64,000 nt of DNA, taken from Holacanthus passer. Taxonomy: Eukaryota > Chordata > Actinopteri > Pomacanthidae. The notes beneath the pieces were generated by a model. That model was not told the DNA's origin. It saw only the letters and a program-made list of their open reading frames with translations, and made no database searches. Below, one piece after another: positions 12,192-25,369 of the stretch (position 1 is its first letter; each line of letters starts with the position of its first letter). The position numbers and the translations under genes were made by a program. The DNA lies in NCBI GenBank assembly GCA_025331565.1, contig JAFREQ010000035.1, positions 3,596,001-3,660,000 on the forward strand. The letters run 5' to 3'.

Positions 12192-14125
12192 GACGGCAGG
12201 GTCGGCGGGGTATGAGGTATGCTTAGACAGAAGAGGGAGAGAGGGAGGGCTGAGGCACTCGGTGTTATTGTGCACCCGGCCGCTGGCACCAGCACTGTCA
12301 GTGAGCAGCGTTGATCCGTGAACTTGCCATCTGGATTCTCCCACAAATCACATTAAAGTTTCAAGCCCAGGAATACATCAAGCTAAATGAATATTGGATC
12401 CAGGGGCTGCAGACAGGCCTGATGGAGAAAAAGCCCCCGTGCAACCCAACTCTTTTGTGGTCAGACATGATCCATCCATCCCCTTTACTCCCTCCGTCCC
12501 TCCCTCCTTCTGTTCCCTTCATCACTGATGGGCAGTGGTTCTGATGAGGTGAAGAGCAGAAGGTACCGATGCCCAAAAAGATGTTTGATACAAAGAGCGG
12601 GAGAGTGTTTGCACAGTATTTGAGCTGAGATCATGAAACATATGACCTCAACTTTAAGCATGAGACAACCGAGACGTTGCAGCGTGAATTCGCAGTGTGT
12701 TACTTCTCTTCAAAGGCTGTCGCAGTGACGACATCTTGGCACATGTTGAGACCGTTGTTTGCTTCTAAATTTGCCCACAAGCTTTCAGTTCGCTGTATGT
12801 TGTGGGTGAAAATAAGGAGCCTTAATTGCCACATGCACACGCATAATGAGGGACACCATTTGACTCCATGACAACACCCTGAAAGTGATTCATGTGTTCA
12901 GTATGAAATTATATGCTTACTTTCCCTTTCATTCCAGCTGCATTATGTTGATTTTGCATAAATGGATTCCCATTTTCAGCCAAAAGGTGAAAAGAATACG
13001 TGAGTGGAAAAAAAATAATGCAATCGTTCATCATTCAATAACATGTTATGTTCTGGTTCCTGGTTGCATATTTTCTGCTGAAGCACTGTTTGTGCTCAAG
13101 TAAAACCTATTAAGAAAATATTGCCTCACCAAGATGCTGTTTCATACGAGGAGGGGGAAAAGAAAAAAAAAAATCTATTTAGTTCTTTTCCAATCCAGTG
13201 GCTTGTAGAGCTAGGGATTTATTTTCCTGGACTGAAGAGAGAGAGAGAGAGAGGCTTTACTGTTTGCTGTCCAAGCTTCAATTCTATGAGATCCCCAGAG
13301 TGAGATATGAATTGGCTCCGAGTCTAAAAAGTATAAATACCTTGTCAGTAGTGAGAGTGAAGAGGTACTTTCAGCTTCAGGCCCAAATTGGCCTCTCGAT
13401 TACAAATTCAGCTATTGCCATTAGTGTTAAATTAGCAGAATGCTGCAAAGTTTGCAATATAAAACACAAGCAAATAGAAATGGTAACACTTATTGTCCAC
13501 GTGTTTGCACAAAGGGAATTCTGTGCTAAATAAAACAACGCAGCACGAGAGAGCAGCCACCAATCACAGTTACGCATTGTCACATCATGGCGACCCGCGC
13601 CAGAACAGACAGCTCAAGTCGAACATGGTCGAGCTTTGAAGCACGGCCCGTTAGAAAAATAAATGAGTGCTTCTAACACAAAGCAATCTTGGGAGGGCAG
13701 TCAGCCATTTCGCCGACCCTTATTCCACTTTTTCTTCCCCTCACAAATGTGTTTACTATATGTGATTTGATTCTTACTCTAAACACAAAAATAATGTGCA
13801 TACGAAATAATGTTGTTTTTTTTTTACTTTACAGTGCTTTTTGGCTTTCTGCATATTTTTCAGGTTCATTTAATCAGATCTTGTTTGAGCTTTTTTTAAA
13901 AACAACAACAAGAAAAAAAAAAAGCTTTGATTGTTCGCAGCACTTGTGTGATACAAACAGCATGGAGGCTGCACATTTCAGATTTCTTCTGTCACCAATT
14001 GCTTCAGTGATTCCCAACACAAAGAAAATGGAACAAAGATTGAATTTTTTTTTTTTTTCCCCCTTGAATTTTACTTACTCTTTAAACACATTATGTTAAA
14101 AACCCTCCGTTTATTTCTGTTTCAG

Positions 14126-14362
14126 GTCTTCAGGTCATTTTCCCAGAATACCTGCAGGAGAAATTTGTCCAGTCAGCTCTGAGCTACATTATGTGCAATG
14201 GAGAGGGGGAGTATGTGTGCCACGAAAACCAGTGCATCTGTCAGTGCGCCGACGAGTATCCCCAATGCAACTGTCCCATCACCGACATCCAGATTATGGA
14301 GAACACCCTGCTGGGGATGTCTGAGTCCTGGGCTGCCTCTTATAAAGACTTTGAGAACTCTG
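14126..14362 (+). CDS. brinp1: brinp1 coding exon, end of MACPF and EGF-like cysteines
   Basis: This 237-bp exon completes the split Gly and continues LQVIFPEYLQEKFVQSALSY. A cysteine-rich EGF-like stretch follows, with seven Cys in about 30 residues (MCNGEGEYVC, QCICQC, PQCNCP), then ITDIQIME and a SWAASYKDFEN block. It corresponds to about residues 229-308 of the family. The acceptor is tttcag at 14120-14125 and the donor is gtaagc at 14363. The exon starts and ends in phase 1, and its last base starts the Asp codon finished at 18608. The frame reads through the donor for about 200 bp before a stop, which is intron read-through. Confidence 0.93.
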
Positions 14363-17300
14363 GTAAGCTGGAAACTCCTCCAACTTTTATTTACCATGAC
14401 AAATATGAAAATAGTATATCAGCTGTACTAAATATTGCATTAAAGATTAAGATGCATAGGTATTTTCAGTATTTTGCAAAGGAAGGATTCCTGGCACATT
14501 TAGCTGCCTTAATTCTGAAACGCACATTATCAATGGGCACACATGCACAGCTCAGGCACTTAAGGTAATCTCATAATCTCGCCATTTTCTTTTTGCTTGA
14601 AAATCATTTAAAAACACATTTCATAATTTGGCAGCTCAGTCCTTCCTCGCTCACGGCCAAATCTACATAAATAATAGAAAATTAGGTTTTCTCACGCTCG
14701 TCACAGAAAGTAGTCGGAAACTTTCACAATGATACAAAAAGTCTGACAATGCAACCTATTTGTTCTGACACCAAAGAGTTCACTTGACTCCAAAAAAATA
14801 AATATTGATTTCCTCTAACCATCACAGTGATCATTCCTGAACCTGTGTGAGAATAAAAAATTCTCACATCATTGCAATGCACTGAAAAATAGCCTCTTTT
14901 GTTACTTAGGTATGAGGATTTGTTGTTTATAAGGAACAGATGCTCGGCGTCAAACGTTTGAATGTCATGGCAAGTAATATTCTCTCCCATACAAATTTCT
15001 CAGTTTTCATTAAATGCAAATCCTGGCACAAAGGGTGGCAGCAGAATACTGGATACAGTGAAGAAGAAAAAAAAAAAAAACACAGCTAGTGCCCAGTTGT
15101 TACATCGCAAGGCAGCATGGGTATCTATTATTGATATGATATAAAAGTGTCCCATTAAAACCTGCCAGCAACAGATAAATATATTTATGTACCATAGAAG
15201 AAAGTTAATGTGAGTCGCGGAGGTCACCGGGTGCAGTCCGTCTGTGAAGAGGCGCTTGAAAATGAAGTACGCATGAAAGAGGAGAGGGATATAAAAATGT
15301 ATAACTGACCCGGAAAACACGATGCAATTCACACAGTTACCAAAAGAGGAGATTATAGAATCACCAACTTTCTCAGAGTCAGAGGGACATTTGTACAAAC
15401 TTAATCACAAGACTCAAAATCGCTAAAATAGATCCAATAATAATCTTAATAATAACAATTTAATGAAAGGTTGCATTTGACACAGGTTCAACATCCAGTG
15501 ACACAGAGTGGTTACATTCTTAATCTAGTCAATCCATCATTATTACAAATTAATAAAACCAAAATTCAATTCAACAACACATGCCACGTGTGTCCACAAA
15601 GTGAACTTATATCTGAGGTCACTTTTTTTTTTTCACCTCCCCCTGTTTCATATCAGTTAAGTGAAATGATAAGGCGAATGAGATATATCCTGTCAAGACA
15701 CCTTTCTCCTGCTGATAGCAATTATGCAGAGCGCCTCCTCGACAAAGACTCCTCTTTCCTCTCGGGAGAAACTTCTTTTTTTTTCGGCCTTGTCAGTTGC
15801 CTTTTTGAAGGAAGGAGAAGAGGTGATTTGATTTTGCATGACCGATATCACCATCTACCATTTGCATAGATAATTTCTTTTCCACTACCAACACTCCAAA
15901 AAAGCACCTGTCGATATTCTACATGCACAATATGTGTATGTCTGTCCCGCTGTGAGCTATTTACTATGATTGACTGATCCTTCGGAAAAAAGTGTTCAGA
16001 TGTCACATTGATTTAATACAAGTCTGGAATACATTTGAACTTAAATCTGATGAGCTAGTTTAGTTGATTTGGTTGCACTTTCCCAAATTCTGTAGCTGTT
16101 GATGCATTTTCCTTTTAAAAGCAGCATTTTGGCTTGATAAAACTACACCGCAAATCTCAGCGGCGACTAAAGGTTGGAAACATTAGATACGACGAAATAT
16201 TTGTCATTATATGTCTGGAACCCGACAGATTGAGAAGTCGCGGCGCAGGAGGTGGGGTTACATTGTGAGAGCTGTAATCTCTAGATAAGACGCCGGGTGA
16301 CTTGAGATAAGAGCCATTGGAGGGACGACGCGGACTCTTTGGAAGCTCTATCAAGGAAGGGATCCTCGATGGCTTTGAAGCTCGTGTGAAAGGACTTGGC
16401 AGCTGTTGACCTGGCAGGAGGGAACGGCTTGATAATGCTTTTTTTCATTTGGTGAGGGAATCAGACGATTTTGAATATCGGGCGCAGGAGACACCCGGCT
16501 TTTGTAGGAAAGGAGCGAGGGAGGTAACTGACATCTCTGAAAACTGGGTGGAGGAATATGGCAAGTTCAAAAACAGGGGAGGAGAAGGAATCTGGCCCCT
16601 TTGAAGAAAAAGGGGGAAGGGAGCTCTGACATGCCTGAGAGGAGAGCGGGGGAAATTCTGACATTTCTCGGCTGTTGCTGAAAAAGAGCTCTTAACTCTG
16701 TGGTTAATGCTGTCAAACTGTCTTGGAGAGGTCTGTAGGAGGGTTGGCTTACTGTACAGGTCTTTGGATGGCTTCAATATGGGGATCTGTTCTCTTACGA
16801 GTCGAGCGCGGAGAAGCTTTGCATTCTCTCCAGGAACATTTGTGTTATCTCTGCCTTCACACCAAATATTGTTTAGCAGGCAGGGGTTTGCACATTAGAT
16901 GCATTAGACTGTGTGTCATCTAAACTATGACAGTACAAAGATGAAACGTAAACCCAGAGTAGAGATGGTTATCTTTGTGTTAGGCTGACAGTGCTAAGGA
17001 GACATGTTCACTCTATTATTCATAGGGATGTGCTTAAATTTCTTCTCGGAGATAATAATGAGCTACTCTTGAGCCGTTTGACTCAATATTTTCTTAATTA
17101 GCACACCAGATAAAAAGATTCCTTCTCCTCGTGTGTTTGCCGCCGGAGAATTTTTTTTTTTGTCACATCCTCAAGCCCATTATTGCTAAAAATCAGCGCT
17201 AGTGTTGAAAACAAGGGTCAGAGAGCCGGGCTCACGGGCTGTCTGAGGAGACAAGCAAGAATTATCAGAGGCAGCAAGAGGGACGTAAGGACAATCATCA

Positions 17301-18607
17301 GCACCGGTGGGAACAAATTTGTTTGGGCAGTGCTCTTCAGCGCAGCGTAAGAGGATGTTTACTGCAGCGAAAGTTTCAATTCTCTGCAAATGCTCACAAC
17401 AGAAGCAATCCAAAACAATCAAGCAAAGACGTTACGGCCACATTTTAAAGTGAAGGAGACGGGTTAGAAATGTGGGAGCTCATTGACCTCTGCCACATTT
17501 GAAAATGTAGATCGTCTTTCAAAACTGTACCACAGGCAAATGATTTTAATCTTGGATGAATGGACAAATTTTGATTTTGCTAATGACACATGTTATATGT
17601 CCTCACCTTACAAACTTGCACATAAACATGCACATAAAGCAACTTCCTTTGCAATCATTTTGTTAGAATAGTCTCCATATGCAAAAACTGAAACTTCAAA
17701 CACTTTTAACTTTAACTTAATTTTAAATTTACTTAAGGCTGCAGTAACAGTTTATTTAGTTCAGGTTAAGACAGCAGCTTGATAATAGAGTAATAACATA
17801 CATGAACGCTACAATACAAAGAGCATTATTTGTTTCCTCATTCATCAGTTAGCCTAATGAAGGTTCATTCTGACAGAGCGAGGGAAGGTTTGATTTGTGT
17901 CCTGCTATGTTAAAATGCCAAAGCTGTACCAAAACAGATCAGCACTGTTGTATTGCTCTTTATTACTGTCAACAGCCATTTTAGATGGACAACTTTACAG
18001 ATGGACTAACAGATTCCACAGTTTTGTCACTCGCCAGTATGAATCCTTTAAATAGCCTGCTGCTTGCCGTTGCTTGTTTGTAATTCTACCCATGATGCTT
18101 AGCTAGATTAGAATTGAACAAATAAATGAGTGGAGTGTTTCTGTAAAGCAAACCCGCTCACCAATACTGTTTACACTCTTAGCATTGCTTTGAAAACACA
18201 CCGGTAGGTTCATAGATAAGATTGTTTATATACATACATAATGTAATTTTTAATGTCGCAGTGTCAACAAAGTTAAACAAATGTCAGCGCAACTTTTCAG
18301 CTGACTCTGACTCAGTGTAACTTACTTCTTAAAAGTTTGAGAATAAATACAAACTGCTCAACTTCACATGTTCTATTCCGATTATTTCGACTTAAAAACT
18401 GTGATACAAAAATAACCATTTTAGGTGAAATGAATTAATTACATCCTCAAATGGAGAAGGCTGCATCTTTGCAACCACACATTTTACTTTATCACACCTT
18501 CTCCCTAACTCTTCACTTTTCACTTTTTCTGTCGCACCGCCACATTCTCTCTCTGCCCTCTCTGCTTTGCAATCTGCTCTCTCGCTCCATCCCTCTCTGT
18601 CATCCAG
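14363..18607 (+). other. brinp1: 4.2-kb brinp1 intron
   Basis: The intron runs from gtaagc to the pyrimidine-rich tract ending catccag. It is AT-rich with A-runs (15068-15080) and T-runs (15625, 17151). There is a purine-rich stretch at 16200-16680 whose minus-strand frames are compositional. No gene, RNA or recognisable mobile element was found. Confidence 0.8.
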
Positions 18608-18830
18608 ATGAGTTCAAGTCCTTCCTGAAAAGGTTGCCCTCCACTCACTTCCTGCCCATCAGCAGCGTGCATCTCCTGTGGGGCAGCGACTGGGACCTTC
18701 AGGTCCGCTACAGGATCCTTCAGAGCTCCCTAGAGATCCAGCGGCTCAAGATTCAGCACACCGCCCGCAAGCTCTTTGGCCTCAGCATCCGTTGTCACCA
18801 CAACCCAAACCACCAGATGCCTAGGGAGAG
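18608..18830 (+). CDS. brinp1: brinp1 coding exon, middle region
   Basis: This 223-bp exon encodes DEFKSFLKRLPS, a WGSDWDLQVRYRILQSS block, IQRLKIQHTARKLFGLS, and a basic Cys/His segment ending HQMPRER. The Asp codon is split with the preceding exon and the final Arg with the next. It corresponds to about residues 308-382. The region between the EGF-like cysteines and the next cysteine cluster is predicted to be helical and has no named fold that I can assign. The acceptor is catccag and the donor is gtgggt, a less common but valid donor. The exon starts in phase 1 and ends in phase 2. Confidence 0.93.
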
Positions 18831-19999
18831 GTGGGTAGAAATACGACCTCCACATCATGATGGAAATTAGATGTGGATTTACTCAGCGACATAAAGCAAA
18901 GCTCTTGTTATTGGTGTTGATATTTTTGGATATTTTCAATTTCCGTGTGCTGGAAAAGCAGACGTGAAAATGTATCTCACAGAGGAGTGACATCTTTCAG
19001 CCAAGATTCTCCACGGAGATGATGTAGGGGTTTTATTTTGATTGTTGCTTCTTGAAGCATGCACAGTAAGGATGTCATCCATTATATATTTCAACTTATG
19101 GTTCTGTTGTTTCTGTCCATCAAGTCAACTTAGTGCTGAGCCATGCACATGCCCAAAGCACTCTTGCTCACTCTTGTATTTCACATTGCCGTCTGAAAAG
19201 AAAATGTAGCTGTGGGAGTTTTCTTGATAGGTCATTGCACACATCTGTCACCACCTACTATAGTTGCAGCTTAAGAGCCTCGCTGCTGTGCCATGGTGTC
19301 AGCACTGCCTGAAATGCCAGGAATTTCCCCATCCACTCTAGCAAATATCAGAAAACACTGCAAAATATGCAAAGTTTCTGGCTGCCACATGAAACACCCC
19401 TGAAACTGCTCTGTGTAGGGGATGTCACCATGTAAATGGAAACAGAATCCGTAAAATATTCATTTAAGTGGTCTGAAAATGAACAGTTGTCAACTGTCAC
19501 TGACAGAAAGGGAGCACACCCACATTTGTGTGTGAGAGCTGGCAGAGGTTTGTTCTGAAGTGTTATCAAAGAGCCGCAGTGTGCGCTTCCTCTTCCATGG
19601 AGTGCGCATCAAGGGTGCCTGATGGCACTGGAAATAAGAGCAGCGTGTTTATTTGCTTGCTTGTGTGAGACAGCTTTGCATCAGATGGAGGACTTATTTG
19701 TTTTCATCACCACGGCGCGCGTCTGTATGCGCTTTGCATACATGCGTGAGTGAGGCATAAGTGGTCTATAGCTCACACAGGGGTTCTAAACGATGCTTTA
19801 TTGCTGTGTTTTCATATTAGTGTAAACTGTTGGACAGAAAATCATTTTGTTTTATTTCATTCTAAGTATCATTAACTCCCTGTTTCATCTTATGTTAATG
19901 TCCACTGGAAGCGAACAATTATTTTATCATTATTAAACTGTATTGTAAGAGATTTGTGAGATCGCTCTGTGCATGCGTACAGCCGGTATAGTCCCATTG

Positions 20000-20490
20000 G
20001 GATCCTCCTGTCTCTCCCTTTGTCCATGATTCAAGAAAAGTGCCCCCATCACCAACAGGGACTCAAACCTTCACCTCTCCTCTGGGCAGCATACAGCAAC
20101 TGATCAGGGGATGAGGCAAAGCTGAAGGCCCATAAAGCATCAGCCCAAGTGTTTTCAAGTTGTGTGCCAACCACCTCAGGGAGGCCTTCCAGCACATCTT
20201 CAACCTGTCAGTGAGACTGCAGAGGGTGCTGATGATGATGTGAAAAACATTGTGCCTGGCCCCAGTGGCCAAGAATGGGCACACCAGGGTTCTAAGTGAC
20301 AGCGGGCCAGATCCCTTGTGAGAGACCATTTAGATCCCCTCCAGTTCATACATTAGGCCCACAATGGGGAGGATGGAGCTGTCATCCACCTGCTACTCGG
20401 TGCACACTCCCACTTGGACAGGCACAATCACATTCATTGACTTGTCCGGTGGTTTAAACGCCGTCCAGGCTCCCCCACTGGGAGATTTTC
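20000..20490 (+). mobile_element. Degenerate L2/Rex1-like LINE reverse transcriptase remnant
   Basis: Translated in shifting + frames, this segment gives LCANHLREAFQHIFNLSVRL, then KTLCLAPVAKNGHTRVLSD, and later a DLSGGLNAVQ block. These correspond to the conserved region N-terminal to the catalytic core of L2/Rex1-type non-LTR reverse transcriptases (the FNLSL, LVPVPKK and FxDFSSAFN regions). Stops and frame changes interrupt it, so it is a dead 5'-truncated fragment. The exact clade is uncertain. Confidence 0.65.
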
Positions 20491-20544
20491 CCCCAGCTAT
20501 GCATGTGGAATCACCAATTACCCAATCACCATAGTTTTTGACAC

Positions 20545-20760
20545 TAAATGGTAAATGGACTGCATTTATAGCGCTTTTATCCGAAGCGCTTTACAATTCA
20601 CTTCTCATTCACCCGTTCTCATACACACTCCGATGGCGGCGAGCTACCGTGCAAGGCCTAACCATCAGGAGCAATTTGATGGTATTTTGCCCAAGTATAC
20701 TTCGACATGTGGACAGGAGGAGCCGGGAATCAAACCGCCGACCATTCAGCCATCAGTGGA
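20545..20760 (+). repeat. Teleost interspersed repeat (GGACTGCATTTATA family)
   Basis: It begins TAAATGGTAAATGGACTGCA, continues with AGCGCTTT blocks, CATTCACCCGTTCTCA and CATCAGGAGCAATT, and ends with a GGGAATCAAACCGCCGACC-type motif. I recognise this order as a very common dispersed repeat of teleost genomes. I cannot give its database name from memory. It directly follows the LINE remnant. Confidence 0.75.
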
Positions 20761-22045
20761 TGATGTCACAATGTCTCCTCAGAGGGCTCTACTGTCTCGC
20801 TTGCTTATTATCCTTCACATTTTAGAATATTTAGAGTCATGCTTTCTCCAGAGGTTCCCAGAAAACCTGGTCATAGTGCATCTGTTAGAAGAGGAAGGAG
20901 ACATACGCACATGGATCTGATAAAGGAGTTATGAAATCACCAGTGACTCAAGGTAACCACAATAAGACAGATGACTGAGAGAACTATAATAGTAAACCTG
21001 GATAATTGCACCTTCCAGTTAGGTGAAACCATCATCACTGTAAGCCGTGGTTGTATCATGACTAACGCAGTCTTTCACAATGAGCTGGAAAGGGAAGAAA
21101 AATACAGAATAGGAAAAGCTTTTGTGATGCTTTGTTGCCTAGGCATTAAGAAAGGTGGTGAACTTTGCTGTAATTATTTCACTTGAGTGACCGACTCCCT
21201 GCTAAATAATCCATGTTAATCATGCACACACTGTTAGTGCAGAGTACATGTACAGTATATTCAGAGCTAAGATAAAAATAAAGGTACTGTAATATGCATT
21301 CGGTGTGTGATTCATTCTCAATGAACCAGCTCCTCTTTAGTTTCATTTGATCTCATAATTCTTACATGCTTTCATATTGTGCCAGTCCTCATGTGCCTTT
21401 AGCTTAATTAAATTACGGATCCAAATAGGTGAAGTTATTTATTACTAATTGCAATAATGATGATGCAAACTTATGCTATCAAGTTAAGCATATCCAAAAA
21501 AAGATTTTGTTTTAAGTCATATCATATTACATAAGGTAAATCAATATATTTACCTCACTGAATGAAAGGCTTCAGATGCATTGTTGGCCGGCCTTAATTA
21601 GAATTGCACATCACCACCTTATCATTTCTCTAGGTTGACCTCACCACAAGGCAGCCGTTCATTACAAGCATCGTAAATTCCTCCTGTGAACACTCACAGT
21701 AACAGTGTGGAAACTTTATAGCTGAACTGTATCGGATTTGCCATTTCATTTCCTGTAATGAGTAGAGCAGCTTGCTTCAAAGTAGAATGAACATAGCAGT
21801 TTGTCTTTGGTATAAATGATTAATAGTGACAGATATGAAGTAGCATCACTCCCAGCCAAATCATTTGCATCCAGGCTATGCATTGGCTTTAATTATTCAT
21901 GTTCAAAGTCAGGCTTATTTACAAATATGAATGTACCCTCAATAGGATGAATTACTTAGCCCTAATTTCTATCGATCTTGATGTGACACTTTTTTTTTTT
22001 ACTGTTTTGCATAAACACATTCTGTCCACATTTTTATATTTTGTT

Positions 22046-22270
22046 ACCTCCACCAAGGAGGTTATGTTATTGGTTCACTTGGTGTGTTTTTGTGTCAGCA
22101 GGATTATAGAAAAACTACCGGCCCGATTCTTCAAGAAACTTGGTGAAAGCGAGTAACATGGGCCAAAGAAGAACCCATTAAATGTTGATGCAGATCCAAA
22201 ATAATTTGTTTATACACATATTATTTTTCACTTTTCTGTTGTTAAATAGGGAATTTTGGCCTTAGCGGAG
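22046..22270 (+). mobile_element. Teleost MITE-like repeat with CTCCACCAAGGAGG end
   Basis: The 225-bp element starts CCTCCACCAAGGAGGTTATG, contains TCAGCAGGATTATAGAAAAA and ATGGGCCAAAGAAGAACCCA, and ends GGCCTTAGCGGAG. The ends are short inverted repeats (CTCCACCAAGG against CTCCGCTAAGG on the opposite strand). This is an abundant repeat in teleost genomes. No clear target duplication was seen. Confidence 0.75.
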
Positions 22271-23440
22271 TAAAAGCCATTAATCTTAAAATCCATTAGA
22301 TGGTAGTAAAGTTCAATAGTGACAAAACATGGCCTGTTGTAGAAATATGATGACACCGTTATGGAGCACGGCTTCTTGAGCCACCACAATTGTAAAGCTT
22401 TTTTTCTCAAACTCAGGTGTAGCAATGGGAACATAAATACACGCACATCATGCAACTAATTATACTCTTACTCACATCCAAATGCCAAATTATAATAGTT
22501 TTGGAAATCTATCCAGAGATGAATGGATTTTTGGACTATTGGCCTTCGCAGAGATCTGTGCTCTGCAACTGTCCTTCTTATTTTATACTGTCGATATCCT
22601 GTCATGTGAAATCATCAAGAGTATTTGCTGTCTCTTATGAAAGGTCATGCTGTTTCTTTAACTACTTTACATTCCCTCAGAATATTTTTTGCATTCCCCC
22701 TGATCCATAGGAACAGTTAGCAAGTCCAGTATTAACACACTGTCAGTTTGCAGATACCACAGAAAGGAGAGATGACACTTTACATTATGCATTTATTGCT
22801 CATTACTCCTTTCAAAAGGCTGAGCTCTGACAGTACACGGCCACTGGCTCTGAGGTGCTTATATCAGATAAGACAGATGTGTTACCAAAACACCAGAGGA
22901 GATCAGGAATACAATGGCTTCATTACAACGCTCAGACAGCACAACCAATGTCAATCCACTGCCCACTTATGACCCCAACATAAGTGTTACAGCCATTATA
23001 AACTAATGTGTCTAAGCAGTAATCATAACAGCCAAAGCACAGGTTGACAGCCGCTATCACAGCGACTGCCAAAGGTACTGTGCGTTATCCCATGACTATA
23101 GTCACAGCTACAGCCTGTCTCAAACATCCTCGGAAGCAGTCGGTGAGAGAGCGAGGTCAACCAGCTCCGCTAGTTATTTATCTAGCTGCATTAATGCAGA
23201 TTTACACCTGAGGTCACAACCAGCAGAGGTCTGCTACATAATAGTATATCATTATACAGCCCAGCCTTCCTCTATGGGAGAGATAGTAAAAACTTAATGC
23301 ATGGGAACACAACATTTATTGCATTTGTAACATAACAAATTTTGCAGATCAAATTCCCACCATGACCTTTCGGGGGCACTTTACTCTCACGCTATTGTTA
23401 AAACTATTTTTCGTCCATGTGCCCTATCTGTTGGTCTTTC

Positions 23441-23471
23441 TGTTTTGTTTTGTTTTGTTTTGTTTTGTTTG
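23441..23471. repeat. (TTTTG)n microsatellite
   Basis: Six TTTTG-type units occur in tandem; no associated element is recognised. Confidence 0.95.
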
Positions 23472-24157
23472 ATCAGAGACAGATTATATTTTCCTCCTCT
23501 GATGATGTAGGAGGCAGCAACGATGTTTGATGCCCAATTACAAACACAAAGTATTCTTGAATTCATGAGAACAAACAGCATCCATTCCAGTGTATTTTCA
23601 TTTAATTTCCTACGGCAAATCAAAGCCAAGCCATTGGTGTTGATGGAAACAAATAAGGCAAAAATAAAACTTGCTGGATGATGCACTCAAATAGCTTATT
23701 GAGGGAGGCAGTAATATTGTAAAACATATTTTAGTTCTGTGTCTCACACTGGATATTTCCACAGTTATTGCAAATAAATTCAAAGGATCATTATGACTAT
23801 GCCTATGTCCAATGCAATAATGAATAGCAAACAAATAATAGTAATGGAAATAGTTTATTGTCTGAGTCACCTGTGAAAGCAGTCTCTTTTGTATGCTATT
23901 TCCAATGAGGTATAGATTTGTATTTTCTAAACAAAGAAAAACTGTGTTTATATTCTGCAATATCCTGAATAATTAGATGCCCAGTGTGTCACGTCTCTGT
24001 TAACTGTAATGTTCGCAAGTTACACATGCAAAGAATAATATGCAAGTTTGATCTCTTATTTCAAAAAACAATTACCTTTAAAAATACACAATGCATCAGC
24101 TTTCAAACCTCAGCAGCAATAAAATTTATGTGCCTAAGTTCCTCCAAAGATTTGTTG

Positions 24158-24205
24158 CAACCCTGATTCCAAAAAAGTTGGGAGGCTGTGTAAATCATAA
24201 ACAAA
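24158..24205 (+). mobile_element. Terminal fragment of a Tc1-like DNA transposon
   Basis: The sequence CCCTGATTCCAAAAAAGTTG followed by GGAGGCTGTGTAAATCATAAA matches the characteristic 5' end of a teleost Tc1-like element. Only the terminus is recognisable. The internal part of the same family appears separately at 51.62-51.90 kb. Confidence 0.6.
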
Positions 24206-24373
24206 ACTAAGTATGATAATAGCAGATATAAGTTTCCTTAATGTGAGTCGTGTAAAATGCGAGCTCACTAGATGTGCTTCAGTAGTTCGACTTAGCGAGT
24301 AAGGGCCAAAGAAGCCAGAGCTCAAAGCTAGACAGACATAGAGCCTGGTTAGTTGGTCCTGCTGTGACTTGGT

Positions 24374-24400
24374 ATAAAAAATAATAAATAAATAAATAAA
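24374..24400. repeat. (AAAT)n microsatellite
   Basis: A short tetranucleotide array (AATAAATAAATAAATAAA) is preceded by an A-run. Confidence 0.9.
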
Positions 24401-25020
24401 CTGGCACATCTCTGCTTGGTAGCTCCTTTCATATTCATACTGGAATAGACAGCAAACACAAGCTGGAGGAAGCCAACATGATACCCCCGTCTCCCTGAAG
24501 ACACTCTGGGCCAAGCTGCAATACTACAGAGAGGCAGTGGAAAATGATATGAAATCACAAATACAGCGCCTGCACCGGGAGATTAAGACATTTCATCTCT
24601 CGGGAAGAGGCAAAAGCAGTGTCAGCACCACTGAAAGCAAACAAGCACATACCAAAAGTCTCCAGCGGAACAAACAAATGGGGAAATCAGTGAGTGACGT
24701 GATCAGCTGAGTTGCGGCGTTGGAAAGATCACGGGTCCAAGAAAAACGCACAGGTCAGGAAAAATTGAAGACATAAGCAAAATCTGAGGGTAATTCATAT
24801 TTCAGGATTGCCAGCTCTTGCATGTTTGGCGAGAGACAGATGCTTTCAGACTCATGCCGTCATGTTGCAAACAAATCTGGTGCCAAGCAAAAACTATAAA
24901 TATACAAACAGGTTGTGGCACTTCCTAGCAGATGAAATGCTTGCCGAGCACATTAAAAGCCACGTTGACCAAAAGTACAAGCACTGAATGAACACTCAAA
25001 ATCCTGCCCTTGGTCAAGTT

Positions 25021-25330
25021 TTTCTTTGTTTCCTGTTTTATTTTTGAAAAACTCTCATCTTCTCTTGTTTCACTTACTTTACTTCCTGCCTTTGTGCGAG
25101 TTTCCCGCCTGTTTGATTGCCTGCCACGCCCTGATTGGTTTCACCTGTGATCCCAGGTGTATTTAGTGTGTGTTCCCTTCACTCTTTGCCATTTTGTCTT
25201 TGTACCACGTATCAAGGGATTCAGCCATTTCCGAGCGTTTGGTCCAACTGGTTTTGAGACTTTTGACTCTTGCTTTCTCTCAGATTTGTTTGCCCGTTTG
25301 GCTGCTCGCAAACCTGTGATGCAAAGTATA
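25021..25330 (+). mobile_element. LTR-like dispersed repeat, copy 1 (truncated)
   Basis: It shares an ordered set of blocks with 42240-42690 in the same orientation: CCTGTTTTATTTT, ACTTTACTTCCTG, GTTTCA(C/T)CT, CAGGTGTATTTAGT and TTGTCTTTGTACCA. The copies are clearly diverged. Their composition, and the AATAAA near the end of the other copy, suggest a solo LTR or a non-autonomous retroelement. Family not assigned. Confidence 0.6.
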
Positions 25331-25369
25331 TCTTCAGAGACATATCATCATCCAACACAACACTTTAAT

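Larger units (their letters stand above)
712..14125 (+). other. brinp1: 13.4-kb brinp1 intron
   Basis: The intron runs from the gtaaac donor to the tttctgtttcag acceptor. It contains the diverged tandem duplication at 3.47-5.47 kb, a purine-rich tract at 11.8-12.1 kb followed by a TG repeat, an imperfect AG run near 13240-13254, and scattered A/T homopolymers (for example near 6200, 7297 and 10320). Stretches such as 11040-11400 look like ordinary unique sequence and could include conserved non-coding elements, which a single sequence cannot show. I find no second gene; the ATG-started frames are short, overlap on both strands and show no domain. Confidence 0.85.

Noticed and set aside
16157..16777. 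Minus-strand frames in a purine-rich stretch, and a suspected minisatellite (recurring CTGACAT words)
   Set aside because: The Ser/Pro-rich translation is compositional. The spacing of the recurring words is irregular and similarity between putative units is too low.
24134..24558. Minus-strand frames of 126 and 69 codons over the Tc1-like terminus
   Set aside because: They are antisense to a recognisable repeat end and an AAAT array, with no domain content.
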